Positions 25,637-34,915 of a stretch of DNA of 64,000 nucleotides are shown piece by piece (position 1 is the first letter of the stretch; each line of letters opens with the position of its first letter). Both the position numbers and the translations under genes were made by a program. The notes under the pieces are model-generated. The model saw only the letters and a list, made by a program, of their open reading frames with translations. It was not told the origin of the DNA and searched no databases. This stretch comes from Sandaracinus sp964481145 (lineage in GTDB: Bacteria; Myxococcota_A; Polyangia; Polyangiales; Sandaracinaceae): NCBI GenBank assembly GCA_964481145.1, contig CAYZTA010000001.1, positions 139,628 through 203,627 on the forward strand, in the 5' to 3' direction.

Positions 25637-26392
25637 TCAATGCATCGGCGGGGGATACAGCGGAACGATTTCCGCCGCCCACTGCGCCGAGCCTGCGGCG
25701 CCTTCGAGGCGCTCTGCGCTTTGGATTTCCGCCGTGTGCTCGACACCATCCAAGGTGAAGCGGAGTCGTTGGCCCTCCTGGGACCAACGATTCGACGCAT
25801 CGGCGGCGCTCGAGTCCGTCAACAACACGCCCTCGGCTTCGAAGTGAATCACGCGTTCGCCCGAAGGGCTGCGCAGGAGCCACTGCGTTCCGATGAGCGC
25901 AAAGCACGTCTCGGAAAGAGACACGTCTCCCGGTTGACATCCAGGACCGACTTGCATCCGATCGCCTCGCCAAGTCCACGAGTCGCCCCGAACGTTTTGA
26001 GCTTCTCCGACGATGACCGTTCCGTTCGAGATGTCGGTACGGTATTCGACATACCGATTTTGAAGAAAAATCCGCAAAGTATTGCCGTCGACGAACCATT
26101 CGTCGGTCGCGCCGGTCGCCATGGGATGATCGGTCGAGCGCAGTCGGTTGGCGGGCAAGAGCTCCACATCGAATGCGTATTCGCCGCCAGGAGCGAGCGC
26201 CGTGACGTGCCATCGGCTGCCCGTCGGATTCCAACAGATGGAGCCGAGCCTGACTTCGTTCTGGGTTGGACAGGGGGCGGGACCTTGTGCGGTGGATGGG
26301 GTCGTTTCCCCCGCATTGGCCGCGCCACCCCCGCAGCCGAAGAGTGAAGCGATCGTGAGTCCGAAAATGAAGGTTCGAGCCGGTCGGCGCAT
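25637..26392 (-). CDS. Lipoprotein of unknown function
   Basis: The product is 251 residues when started at 26392 (MRRPARTFIFGLTIAS), which gives a lipoprotein signal ending in LFGCGGG; the open frame upstream overlaps purF and is discarded. The mature part contains two related strand-rich blocks (DEWFVDGNTLRIFLQNRYVEYRTDI and NRWSQEGQRLRFTLDGVEHTAEI), so it may be an internal duplication of a small beta domain. Several Cys residues could pair in the periplasm. It follows purF on the same strand with a gap of 22 bases. The family is not recognised. Confidence 0.72.
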   Translation of the reverse strand: MRRPARTFIFGLTIASLFGCGGGAANAGETTPSTAQGPAPCPTQNEVRLGSICWNPTGSRWHVTALAPGGEYAFDVELLPANRLRSTDHPMATGATDEWFVDGNTLRIFLQNRYVEYRTDISNGTVIVGEAQNVRGDSWTWRGDRMQVGPGCQPGDVSLSETCFALIGTQWLLRSPSGERVIHFEAEGVLLTDSSAADASNRWSQEGQRLRFTLDGVEHTAEIQSAERLEGAAGSAQWAAEIVPLYPPPMH

Positions 26393-26414
26393 GAAGCGCA
26401 CTCTACCTGGCGGG

Positions 26415-27824
26415 TCAGATGCTGGCGAGTGGCAGGGCGCGTTTGGCTTTGCTCGCCTGTTCGTGCGCGAAGGGGACTGGATAGTCGCCGCTGAAACAGG
26501 CGTCGCAGAACCCAGCGTCGTCGTCCAGCTCGCCGCGGACGGCTCGGTGAAGGCCTTTGATCGAGAGATACTCGACGGTGTCGCTCGTGACGTATCGCGC
26601 GATCTCCGCGGGGCTATGGCTCGCCGCGATGAGCTCGCCCCGTGAGGGCGTGTCGATACCGTAAAAACACGGCCAGCGTGTGGGAGGGGAGCTGATTCGG
26701 AGATGAACTTCCGTCGCCCCTGCGTCGCGCAACATCTTGACGATCTTGCGGCTCGTCGTGCCGCGCACGATCGAATCGTCGATGACCGCCACACGTTTTC
26801 CCTGAAGAACTGCGCGCACGGGGCTCAATTTGAGCTTCACGCCGAAATGGCGGATCGATTGCGTCGGCTCGATGAAGGTGCGTCCGACGTAATGGCTGCG
26901 AATGAGGCCAAGCTCGAAGGGCAGACCCAGCTTTCCCGCGTATCCGAGCGCAGCCGACGTTCCGCTGTCGGGCACGGGAATCACGACATCCACGTCGGCG
27001 GGGCACTCCTCCGCGAGGGTCTGTCCAAGACGTTTGCGGGTCTCGTACACGCTGATGCCATTCAGCACCGAATCGGGGCGCGCGAAATAGACATACTCGA
27101 AGATACACATGCGCTTGGCGCGCTCTTCGAACGGCCGGATCGAACGGATGCCATCGCGATCGGCGATGATCATCTCACCAGGCTCGACGTCGCGTACGTA
27201 CTCGGCGCCGATCAGCTCGAACGCCGCGGGCTCGCTCGCAAACACGGCTCCCTGGTTGGGTACGCCGCTCAGCTTGCCGAGACAAAGCGGACGAAAACCG
27301 TGCGGATCACGCACGGCAACGAGCTCGTCCGTGCTCAGAAAAACGATTGAATAGGCGCCCTGCATCTGCCGTAAGGCGTCCGCAATCCGTGCGACGGTGG
27401 TGGGTTCGCGGCTGCGCGCGATGAGATGAACGAGGACTTCGGTGTCGCTCGATGTCGCGAAAATCGACCCCGCATCTTCGAGACGCTCGCGAACCTCTTC
27501 GAAATTCGTGAAATTCCCGTTGTGGCCGACCGCAATCGAACCCAACGCGTAATCGACCGCGATGGGCTGCGCGTTTTTGATGCCCCCGCCTCCGGCGGTC
27601 GAGTAACGCACATGGCCAATGGCGCGATCGCCCGGCAGTTCGTCGATGACGTCCGGTGAAAAGGCGTCCTGAACGAGGCCCACGGATTTATGCGCGAAGA
27701 GACGGCCCCCGTCCGAGCTCACGATCCCCGCGCTCTCTTGGCCTCGATGCTGCAACGCATGCAATCCGAGATAGGCCAAATTGGACGCTTGAGGAGCACC
27801 CCAGATCCCGACGACGCCGCACAT
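26415..27824 (-). CDS. purF: Amidophosphoribosyltransferase PurF
   Basis: PurF makes 5-phosphoribosylamine from PRPP and glutamine, the first step of purine synthesis. The 469 residues begin MCGVVGIWG, so Cys2 is the N-terminal nucleophile after Met removal, without the propeptide of the Bacillus-type enzyme. The glutaminase part shows QHRGQESAG and HNGNFTN; the C-terminal half has the PRPP loop VIDDSIVRGTTSRKIV. A CGIDTPSR-like Cys ligand is not obvious (FYGIDTPSR), so an iron-sulfur cluster of the B. subtilis type is not supported. The length fits the family. Confidence 0.96.
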   Translation of the reverse strand: MCGVVGIWGAPQASNLAYLGLHALQHRGQESAGIVSSDGGRLFAHKSVGLVQDAFSPDVIDELPGDRAIGHVRYSTAGGGGIKNAQPIAVDYALGSIAVGHNGNFTNFEEVRERLEDAGSIFATSSDTEVLVHLIARSREPTTVARIADALRQMQGAYSIVFLSTDELVAVRDPHGFRPLCLGKLSGVPNQGAVFASEPAAFELIGAEYVRDVEPGEMIIADRDGIRSIRPFEERAKRMCIFEYVYFARPDSVLNGISVYETRKRLGQTLAEECPADVDVVIPVPDSGTSAALGYAGKLGLPFELGLIRSHYVGRTFIEPTQSIRHFGVKLKLSPVRAVLQGKRVAVIDDSIVRGTTSRKIVKMLRDAGATEVHLRISSPPTRWPCFYGIDTPSRGELIAASHSPAEIARYVTSDTVEYLSIKGLHRAVRGELDDDAGFCDACFSGDYPVPFAHEQASKAKRALPLASI

Positions 27825-27929
27825 CGCTCGCGCTTCTAGCGCTGGTCATTCCGGGTGTCGAGGGCTCCCTATTCGAATCCCCCATGGAGGCGTATCCTTC
27901 CAGGGATTTCGAGTGAAACGGAGGATTCG

Positions 27930-28106
27930 ATGCCGGTTTGTAAGTCGTGTGGAGAAGAAGTCGACGAGCTCCAAGCCGTGAAAGTGGACGGAAAGACGAA
28001 GAAGATCTGCGAAGATTGTGCGGATCATGTGCGTGAGGAGCACGAAGTCGCCGAGGCGAGCGAGAGCGCAGTCCAGGGCATGATGGGATACAAAGGCCGG
28101 AGGTGA
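27930..28106 (+). CDS. Zinc-ribbon microprotein
   Basis: The 58-residue protein begins MPVCKSCGEEVDEL and has a second pair CEDC near residue 29, so two CxxC pairs can hold one zinc. The rest is Glu/Lys-rich, with a C-terminal GMMGYKGRR. The ATG at 27930 follows GGAGGA by 4 bases, a strong ribosome-binding site, which favours it over earlier in-frame starts. It is divergent from purF and 57 bases upstream of the dikinase gene. Its role is unknown. Confidence 0.75.
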   Translation: MPVCKSCGEEVDELQAVKVDGKTKKICEDCADHVREEHEVAEASESAVQGMMGYKGRR

Positions 28107-28163
28107 ACCCTCCGATTCCGAGGGGCGCGCCGCGTGGGATCCCGCGCTACACTCCGCGCCCCC

Positions 28164-30896
28164 ATGGGACCTTACGTCAAGCGTATCGAGTCGCTGGTGC
28201 CCCGCCGCACGCCTGTTTTCGGAGGGAAAGCGAAAAATCTTGCAACGCTGGCGCGAGGTGGGTTTCCGGTGCCCGCAGCGTTCGCCATCGCATCGGAAGT
28301 CGAAGTCGAGTTTCTGCGCGCCGCACTTGCCCCCGATGAACAACCTGCGTCGCTTCTCGCAGCGCCCGCGCGGGATGTCACACCCGAACGTCTCATCGAG
28401 ATTCGTGAGAAGCTCCATCGAGCTCCGATTCCTCCCGGAGTGATGGGCGAGGTGCGTCAAGCGTTCGCCGAGCTGCGGAGTGAAGGCGCAAAAGCAATCG
28501 CGGTGCGTTCTTCGTCGCTTCGTGAAGACGAGCACGCGCGCTCTGCAGCGGGGCTCTTCGATACGATCCTTGGTGCCGTGGATGATGCGGGGCTCGAAGA
28601 CGCGCTTCGGAGGGTGTGGGCCAGCTCCTTCGATCCGCGTGTCATCGCGTACATGCGTTCGCTCGGTGCGTCGTGGGTGAACGCTTCTTCCGATGGCTTC
28701 GGAATGGGAGTGATCTTGCAGGCGCTCGTGCCCGCGGAGATCGCAGGGGTTTCGTTCACTGTGAATCCGCTCTCGGCCGATCCCAGTGAAATGGTGATCA
28801 ACGCGTCTTATGGGCTCGGAAAGACCGTGGTCGACGGCAGCGTGTCTCCCGATACGTATCGCGTCGACAAGGCGAGCGGTTGGGTGCGAGATCGCGTGAT
28901 TGGACAGAAGGAGCGCGCGCTCGTTTGGGATTCAGAACGAGGCGTGATCGAGACCGAGGTGCGTGACGCGGATCGCCGGCGCCAGGCGCTCCCTGACGAG
29001 CTCCTCGAACGCCTCATCGACATGAGCCTTCGTATCGAAGATCATTTCGGTGATGCGCGCGACATCGAATGGGCCATCGCAGGCAGGAATATTTATGTGC
29101 TCCAAGCGCGCTCCGTGACAGCCCTTGCGTTCCCCCCGCGACGCGGTTCATCGCGACGAACTCGCCACTCGGATCGTGCGCGCATCGTGTGGTCCAATGT
29201 CAACGTGGGGGAGGCCTTGCCTGGGGTCGTGACCCCCTTCACGTGGTCGGTGCTGAGCGCATTCAGCGATCGTGGCTTTCGTCGTGCATTTGGTGCTCTC
29301 GGATGCAGTGTGCCGGCCGATGCCGAATTGGTGGGTCATTTTCGCGGTCGCATCTATTTGAACATGAGTGAGTTCATGGCGATTGCGTCGCAGGTGCCTT
29401 ATCTCCGGCCGCGCGTGTTGCTTTCGCTCGGAGGTGGAGGAGAAGCCGACACGCTCGAGCACGAGATCGAGCACCGGAGCTCGACGGCTTTTCTCGCACG
29501 TCTTCCGCTCACGATCACGCGATACGTGCGCGAGCAAGCCCACCTCGACGAACGCGTTCAGAGCTTCGAGCGATGGTTCGAAGCCGAGCGTGTGCGCATC
29601 GACAGCTTCGATTTTCGGGTGCTTTCGGCGACAGCGCTGCATCGTGTGCTCGGCGACGTCGAACGTCTGCTCGACCCGACGGGCGAGATGCTCCTCGATG
29701 TCTACGGCAAGCTCCTCGCGACGGTCGTTGCGCTCCGCGGATTCGTTTCTGCGATCGCCGGACAGCGAGCCGAGCCTCTTCTTCGTGAGCTCTTGAGTGG
29801 TCTGGCCGATGTGGACAGCGCCGCACCAGGACTCCTGCTCTATCGCATCTCGCAGATCGCGCGGGGAGACTTGCGGGCACGGGACCATCTCCTCGGAACG
29901 CCTCCGAGCGAGCTGCAGCTTCGATCGATCCCCGAAGGGCCCACCCGTCGCGCGCTCGATGACTTCTTCGAACGCTATGGCTCGCGTGGCGCTCGAGAAG
30001 CGGAGATCGCCGAGCCGCGTTGGCGTGAAGATCCGACGCTGCCGTTCACGACGCTTCGCTTGCATTTGATGTCTGATGATCATGGCGATGTCGCGGATCT
30101 GGAGCTGCGCCAGTTCGAGCTTCGAAGCCGCGCCCAAGCGGAGCTCGAACGCATGAGCCCCGCGCCGCTGCGATTCGGGGTGCGGCGATTGCTCGGGCTG
30201 GTGCAGAGCTTGATGCGTCTACGCGAGCATCTGCGAGGACACGTGGTGACCGTGCTCGGGCTTTATCGTGAGGTCGTGCTCGATGCGTCACGACGACTCG
30301 CGGCGATGGAGCCGGGGTGTGGGGAAGGGGGCGCGTTCTTTTTGACGGCGGAAGAGCTGCACGCCGTCCTCAAAGGTGATGTGGGCCCGGTGTCGGTGCT
30401 GATACGGCGTCGCCGTTTGCAGTACGAGCGCGATCGCGTGCTGCCAGCGCCGCCCGATACGTTCATCGGTTTTCCTCCGCCCCCCGAGAAGGAGTCGGCG
30501 CGTGCATCGCAGACGGATGATTTGCTGCGGGGGCTCGGCGCTTCGACAGGCCTCGTTTCGGGGATCGCGCGGGTGCTCGATGATTCCAGTCAGGTGCCGG
30601 AGATTGCGCCGCATGAAGTGTTGGTGGTGCAGCAAGCCGACGTGGGATGGACGCCGCTCTTCCTTACGGCCGCGGCCATCGTGGCAGAGCTCGGCGGCCC
30701 GCTCTCGCACGCGAGTGTGGTGGCGCGAGAGTATGGCGTGCCCGCCGTGGTGAACGTGCGGAATGCGACGCGTTTGATCGCGACGGGGGATCGCATCGAG
30801 ATCGATGGCGACGCTGGAACGGTGAGGATTCTCGAGCGCGCGCAAGGCAGCGCCAACTCTTCGATGAGCGCTTCGGATGCGACGGCACGACCCTGA
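28164..30896 (+). CDS. PEP-synthase/rifampicin-phosphotransferase-like dikinase
   Basis: This 910-residue protein has an N-terminal PEP/pyruvate-binding ATP-grasp domain (FGGKAKNLATLARGGFPVPAAF at ~20; AVRSSSLREDE near 115), a long central helical domain (~330-790), and a C-terminal swivelling phosphohistidine domain with His in GGPLSHASVVARE near residue 855. It lacks the TIM-barrel PEP domain of true PEP synthase or PPDK. This order and size resemble rifampicin phosphotransferase (Rph), which moves the beta-phosphate of ATP to an acceptor, but Rph's drug-binding residues cannot be checked here. The acceptor is therefore open. The end overlaps the RluA-type gene by 20 bases. Confidence 0.82.
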   Translation: MGPYVKRIESLVPRRTPVFGGKAKNLATLARGGFPVPAAFAIASEVEVEFLRAALAPDEQPASLLAAPARDVTPERLIEIREKLHRAPIPPGVMGEVRQAFAELRSEGAKAIAVRSSSLREDEHARSAAGLFDTILGAVDDAGLEDALRRVWASSFDPRVIAYMRSLGASWVNASSDGFGMGVILQALVPAEIAGVSFTVNPLSADPSEMVINASYGLGKTVVDGSVSPDTYRVDKASGWVRDRVIGQKERALVWDSERGVIETEVRDADRRRQALPDELLERLIDMSLRIEDHFGDARDIEWAIAGRNIYVLQARSVTALAFPPRRGSSRRTRHSDRARIVWSNVNVGEALPGVVTPFTWSVLSAFSDRGFRRAFGALGCSVPADAELVGHFRGRIYLNMSEFMAIASQVPYLRPRVLLSLGGGGEADTLEHEIEHRSSTAFLARLPLTITRYVREQAHLDERVQSFERWFEAERVRIDSFDFRVLSATALHRVLGDVERLLDPTGEMLLDVYGKLLATVVALRGFVSAIAGQRAEPLLRELLSGLADVDSAAPGLLLYRISQIARGDLRARDHLLGTPPSELQLRSIPEGPTRRALDDFFERYGSRGAREAEIAEPRWREDPTLPFTTLRLHLMSDDHGDVADLELRQFELRSRAQAELERMSPAPLRFGVRRLLGLVQSLMRLREHLRGHVVTVLGLYREVVLDASRRLAAMEPGCGEGGAFFLTAEELHAVLKGDVGPVSVLIRRRRLQYERDRVLPAPPDTFIGFPPPPEKESARASQTDDLLRGLGASTGLVSGIARVLDDSSQVPEIAPHEVLVVQQADVGWTPLFLTAAAIVAELGGPLSHASVVAREYGVPAVVNVRNATRLIATGDRIEIDGDAGTVRILERAQGSANSSMSASDATARP

Positions 30897-31620
30897 AACG
30901 ACTGCGCCCGAAGTGGGCGTTGCATACGAGGACGAGGATTTGCTCGTGCTCATCAAGCCGCCTGGGCTTCCGACGACGGCTCCCGATTCGAAAACGCGAT
31001 GTCTCGCCACCCTTGCACGTCGCTTCGACCCGAAGGCGCCGCGAATGCATGCGACATCGAGGCTCGATCGCGATGTGACGGGGCTCGTCACGTTTGCCAA
31101 GACCGACCGTGCGATCCAAGCGACCATGAGCGCACGCCGAGAGGGGCGTTATCGCCGGATGTATCTCGCGCTGACGTTCGGGGTGCCTTTGGACGAGAGA
31201 GGACGATGGGAGTCCATCCTTGCGATCGATCCTCGCGATGCGACTCGTAGAATCGTACTCGCGGAAGGAATGCGCGGAGCGCGTGCGCAAGAAGCGCGCT
31301 CGAGTTTCGAGCGTCGTTCGAGCGCGAGTGGATGTTCTCTCCTCGCGCTCTTTCCCGAGACGGGCCGTACCCATCAGTTGCGTGTTCATGCATCTGCGGC
31401 GGGATTTCCGATCTTGGGTGATCGCATGTACGGCGGTCCGCCGCGTGTGGTGCTGTCCGACGGCCGAGTGATCACCGCGCGCCGCGTGATGCTGCACTGT
31501 GCGTGCTTGTCATTGCCGAAGATGGCGTCGAAGGGCGAGCTGGTGCTGGAGTCCCCTGTGCCGAGTGATTTCGCGAAGGTGTGGGAGGGATTGGGCGGAG
31601 AGCCCGTGGCGCTTGGGTAA
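30877..31620 (+). CDS. RluA-family pseudouridine synthase
   Basis: The 247-residue enzyme isomerises uridine to pseudouridine in rRNA or tRNA. It has the motif I region HATSRLDRDVTGLV (catalytic Asp after RLDR) near residue 60, YLALTFG near residue 95, and ETGRTHQLRVHASAAGFPILGD near residue 165. There is no S4 domain, as in the RluA/TruC subtype. It overlaps the upstream dikinase gene by 20 bases, suggesting co-transcription. Its last bases are opposed by a decayed gene on the other strand. Confidence 0.9.
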   Translation: MRRHDPETTAPEVGVAYEDEDLLVLIKPPGLPTTAPDSKTRCLATLARRFDPKAPRMHATSRLDRDVTGLVTFAKTDRAIQATMSARREGRYRRMYLALTFGVPLDERGRWESILAIDPRDATRRIVLAEGMRGARAQEARSSFERRSSASGCSLLALFPETGRTHQLRVHASAAGFPILGDRMYGGPPRVVLSDGRVITARRVMLHCACLSLPKMASKGELVLESPVPSDFAKVWEGLGGEPVALG

Positions 31621-32208
31621 CTGACCCCCGTGTGACTCGATGCCGTACACCGCGTTGAACGGACGTCCCTTGATGTTCATTTGGCGCGCCTGCCGATGCA
31701 CTTCAATGTAGCCGACTGAATTTCTCGACACGATCTTCGGCACACCGGTCCCGCGGTCCTCGGTCAGCTCGAGCTCCTTGAGGAGCTCGCCGAGCGCCTC
31801 GCGCAGCATCTCGTGTAGCGGCCCGCGGAACTCTTTCTCGTAGAAGCGATCGCCGCCGCGCCCTTCCGGGAACCAGACCACGTCAATCTGCGTGACCGGG
31901 AAGAAACGCCATGGCTCCGGGTGGAAGAACATCAGGCCCATATTGATCGGGAACGGCGCCTCGCGCGTTCCGCCCACCACGCCCATGCGCCGACCCAGCT
32001 CTGCGAGCGGAAGCGCCTCGGCCTCTTCTGCGAGATCGCTCCCCACCTCCTTCAAATACTCGATCGTCAGGGGGCGCGAGAGATCTTCGACCTTGGCGAA
32101 GATGTTCTCGCGATCGTCATGAGGCACCGTCGCCGCGAGGCTCATGAGCTCGCGTTCGTCCTCGCTGCGCGCCTTCACTGTGCTGGAGTTCTTGCGAATG
32201 AACCATGC
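31621..32208 (-). pseudogene. Remnant of an AlbA_2/COG2865-type ATP-binding regulator
   Basis: About 190 codons on the minus strand match the middle of the large AlbA_2 putative DNA-binding/ATPase proteins: AWFIRKNSSTVKARS, then PINMGLMFFHPEPWRFFP and GGDRFYEKEFRGPL. Intact members are about 450-500 residues. Here the DNA-binding front is missing at the junction with the GNAT gene, and the rear is cut where the frame runs into antisense of the RluA-type gene. The fragment frame itself has no internal stop. Both ends look truncated, so this is a gene relic, perhaps left by insertion of the neighbouring toxin-antitoxin pair. Confidence 0.75.
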
Positions 32209-32209
32209 C

Positions 32210-32764
32210 TCAGATGGGTTCAGGTTCGAAGAATCCGCGTGCCCACTCGATCGGCATGAACATTCTCTGCGGCCAGCGGTCGGGGTCGATGCTCACGTTG
32301 ATGAAGCCGTAGTTGCCATAGAACGTGGCGGCGCCCGCGTCCTTCGCATCGACCACGATCCCCGTACAGCCCACGACAGCGGCTACGTGAACGACCCGAC
32401 GAAGCGCGTCGATGAGCAGTCGCTCGCCAAATCTCTGACCTCGTGCTCGTTGGTCGACTGCCAATCGGCCGATCAGCGCGACCGGCAACGGGAACTTCGG
32501 CATCTTCTTCCCGAGCACCTTCGCCAAGAGTGACGGCTCGGCGTTCGCCATGCTCAGCGTGTAATAGCCAAGGAACGATGGCAGTGCTGCGTTATCTTCC
32601 GCACCTCGCCGGAGCACGTACGCGCGGCTGACACCCGACTTGTCATTCGGAACAGCGTGGCGGGCGAAGTAGTCGTCGAGCGCGTGGACGCCAGAAAAGA
32701 AGCCCGCCTTGGTGTCGGCGGGATCTATGCTCGTCGCCGTGTGTGGCGGCTCGGGTTCGATCAT
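32210..32764 (-). CDS. GNAT-family acetyltransferase toxin
   Basis: The 184-residue protein matches TacT/AtaT-like toxins, which acetylate the amino group of charged tRNA and block translation. It shows FFSGVHALDDYFARHA near residue 20, GVSRAYVL, LGYYTLSMAN, the acetyl-CoA loop RLAVDQRARGQRFGERLL near residue 110 and FYGNYGF near the end. The start at 32764 overlaps the stop of the upstream ribbon-helix-helix gene (ATGA), the usual arrangement for this type II system. The open frame upstream of 32764 is an artefact of GC-rich sequence. Confidence 0.9.
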   Translation of the reverse strand: MIEPEPPHTATSIDPADTKAGFFSGVHALDDYFARHAVPNDKSGVSRAYVLRRGAEDNAALPSFLGYYTLSMANAEPSLLAKVLGKKMPKFPLPVALIGRLAVDQRARGQRFGERLLIDALRRVVHVAAVVGCTGIVVDAKDAGAATFYGNYGFINVSIDPDRWPQRMFMPIEWARGFFEPEPI

Positions 32765-33105
32765 CTGTTGTGGCGCTTGACGGCGGCCCGCAAGCGCGGG
32801 TTTGGAGGCGGCGGAGACTCGATCAGCTCCTGCATCTTCGCAAGCGTCTCGGGCGGCAGCTCCAGCTTCTGCGGGTTCTGCGTCCACTCGAGCGCCGCCA
32901 GCGTCGGCGTCGCGATCTCGCACGCAGGCGCCGAGGAGCTCGGGTCGAGCGTCACCAGGCGGCGGCCTCGGCGAACCTCGATCACGGCCTTCAGGAATAA
33001 CGCCAAGGCCTCGTCGATGAGCTGGCTCCGGCTGAGCCCGAGCTCGTCCGCGAGCTCGACGACGGCAGAACCTCGGCTGTCGGGGACAGTGGCTTCGAGA
33101 CGCAT
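32761..33105 (-). CDS. Ribbon-helix-helix antitoxin for GNAT toxin
   Basis: The 114-residue protein has an N-terminal ribbon-helix-helix pattern (MRLEATVPDSRGSAVVELADELGL begins it; then SRSQLIDEALALFLKAV) and a Pro-rich C-terminal tail that would wrap the toxin. It is coupled to the GNAT gene by an ATGA overlap. A GGGAAGG-like sequence (GGAAGGAGATTCCCC on the minus strand) precedes the ATG, a good ribosome-binding site. Such antitoxins usually repress their own operon together with the toxin. It is longer than typical DUF1778 antitoxins (about 90 residues). Confidence 0.8.
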   Translation of the reverse strand: MRLEATVPDSRGSAVVELADELGLSRSQLIDEALALFLKAVIEVRRGRRLVTLDPSSSAPACEIATPTLAALEWTQNPQKLELPPETLAKMQELIESPPPPNPRLRAAVKRHNR

Positions 33106-33428
33106 GGGGAATCTCCTTCCCGCTTAGATGAGGGATATTTGAGGTATACGCCTCGGCGGGGTCGATGGCAAGGGAGTGGTCCACTCCTGGCCGGTACGTT
33201 GCGTCGCTTCAACTCCTCGAACGCCAGAACGACATCGCGTTCGGAGATCATCGAGGGCCATCGTGCGCACCGCATCATCACAGGCGCGCCGTCCGCAAAG
33301 CCCCAGCCCTCGGTCCTTTGACTCGTAGATGTTCTGTGTCTCAGCGGGCAGCGCGGCGAGCGCTGTCTCTTGTATCGCGTCGGCGCGATCGAGCGTGGTC
33401 TTGAGGGTGTCGACAAGATTGGTAGGTC
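33106..33428 (-). other. Stretch without an intact gene; possible decayed reading frame
   Basis: These 323 bases between the antitoxin and the FG-GAP lipoprotein hold no intact gene. On the minus strand, a coding-like segment (VDTLKTTLDRADAIQ ... NIYESKDRG) seems to continue in another frame as WGFADGAPVMMRC and SERDVVLAFEELKRRN. This suggests one frameshifted relic. The antitoxin promoter must also lie here. I recognise no family. Confidence 0.3.
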
Positions 33429-34915
33429 TCAGTCATGTCGATAGACGTAGACGGCGCCGCTTTGTGTCGCGGAGTTGTCGCTTTGTTCGCCATTGATCCC
33501 GGTGGTCGCTGAGTCTTCATCAGGCACGCCCACGACGAGCACGGAGCCGTCGGCCGAGAGGGAGAGCGAACCGCCGAACCTGTCGTTCGCGTTGGTGTTG
33601 GAGGCTTTGAGATAGGCCTCCTGTGTCCAGGTGCCAGCACCACGTCGGAAGAGGTAGACGGCGCCGCTTTGTGTCGCGGAGTTATCGTTTTGGTCGCCAT
33701 TGATTCCGGTGGCCGCCGAGCCTTCCCCAAGTGCGCCCACGGCGAGCACGGATCCGTCGGCCGAGAGGGAGACTGAAGAGCCGAAGAAATCGTACGTGTC
33801 GGTGTTGGAGGCTTTGATATAGGCTTCCTGTTCCCAGATGTCGCCAGCACCACGTCGGAAGAGGTAGACGGCGCCGCTAAGGTCCGCGGAGTTATTGTTT
33901 TGGTCGCCATTGATTCCGGTGGCCGCCGAGCCTTCCCCAAGTGCGCCCACGGCGAGCACGGATCCGTCGGCCGAGAGGGAGACTGAAGAGCCGAAGAAAT
34001 CGTCCTCGTTGGTGTTGGAGGCTTTGAGATAGGCCTCCTGTGTCCAGGTGCCAGCACTACGTCGGAAGAGGTAGACGGCGCCGCTTTGTATCGCGGAGTT
34101 GTCGCTTTGGTCGCCGTTGATTCCGGTGGTCGGCGAGCGCTCCCCAAGTGCGCCCACGGCGAGTACGGAGCCGTCGGCCGAGAGGGAAACTGAACGGCCG
34201 AACCTGTCGACCGCGTCGGTGTTGGAGGCTTTGAGATAGGCCTCCTGTGTCCAGGTGCCAGCACCACGTCGGNNNNNNNNNNNNNNNNNNNNNNNNNNNN
34301 NNNNNNNNNNNNNNNNNNNNNNNNNNNNNNNNNNNNNNNNNNNNNNNNNNNNNNNNNNNNNNNNNNNNNNNNCTCCTGTGTCCAGGTGCCAGCACCACGT
34401 CGGAAGAGGTAGACGGCGCCGCTTTGTGTCGCGGAGTTGTCGCTTTGGTCGCCGTTGATTCCGGTGGCCGCCGAAGATTCCCGAAACGCGCCCACCGCGA
34501 GCACGGAGCCGTCGGCCGAGAGGGAGACTGAAATGCCGAACCAGTCGTCCTCGTTGGTGTTGGAGGCTTTGAGATAGGCATCGAGCGTGAGCTCACCGGC
34601 GATGCAGTGGCCTTCTGCGCAGCCGAACATGCATGGCATGTCGCTCGCGGCGTACGTGCAGGCGCCCTCAGCGCACGCGCCCACCGCCGCATAAGTCCGC
34701 AAGATCGCGTCTTCAATGCACTCTGCAGGCGGAGGGGTTGCGCAAACGTCCTCGCAACGATCTGCATCCAAAGCCCCGCCATCGGGGCGGCCGGCTTCGA
34801 GAGCTGAGCCTCCGTCGCCGCGTGAACCCGCATCGAGCTCTTCGAGCGCGTCAAATGCGTGATAGCAGCCAGGAAGCAGAAACAGCGTGAACAATGCGAG
34901 TCGAGCGTGGGTCAT
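33429..34915 (-). CDS. FG-GAP repeat lipoprotein, interrupted by an assembly gap
   Basis: The protein starts at 34915 (MTHARLALFTLFLL) with a lipoprotein signal ending PGC, then an Asp/Gly/Ala-rich linker and a Cys-rich block (VCATPPPAEC ... CMFGCAEGHC). After that come near-identical units of 69-70 residues: AYLKASNTN..D.FG, SVSLSADGSVLAVGA, INGDQ.DNSA, SGAVYLFRR. This is the FG-GAP/integrin-alpha-like propeller seen in adhesive surface proteins. Five units are visible in whole or part. The 100-N block breaks the frame artificially; both sides are open in the frames expected for one continuous protein ending YVYRHD at 33429. The true length is unknown. Confidence 0.85.
33601..34570 (-). repeat. 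Tandem repeat of 207/210 bp encoding FG-GAP units
   Basis: The sequence GAGGCTTTGAGATAGGC (plus strand) recurs at 33601, 33808, 34018, 34225 and 34563. The spacings are 207, 210 and 207 bases; the last spacing contains the N block. The 210-base unit carries two extra codons (GAGDIWEQE instead of GAGTWTQE, net +1 residue). High identity between units points to recent duplication and explains why the assembly failed here. Confidence 0.85.
34273..34372. other. Assembly gap (100 N) inside the FG-GAP repeat
   Basis: Exactly 100 N, the conventional size for a gap of unknown length. The 31 bases just before it (34242-34272) are identical to the 31 bases just after it (34373-34403), so both contig ends sit at the same phase of the 207-bp repeat. 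If one unit is missing, the true gap is 176 bases plus a multiple of 207; if none, the contigs overlap by 31 bases. Confidence 0.95.
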
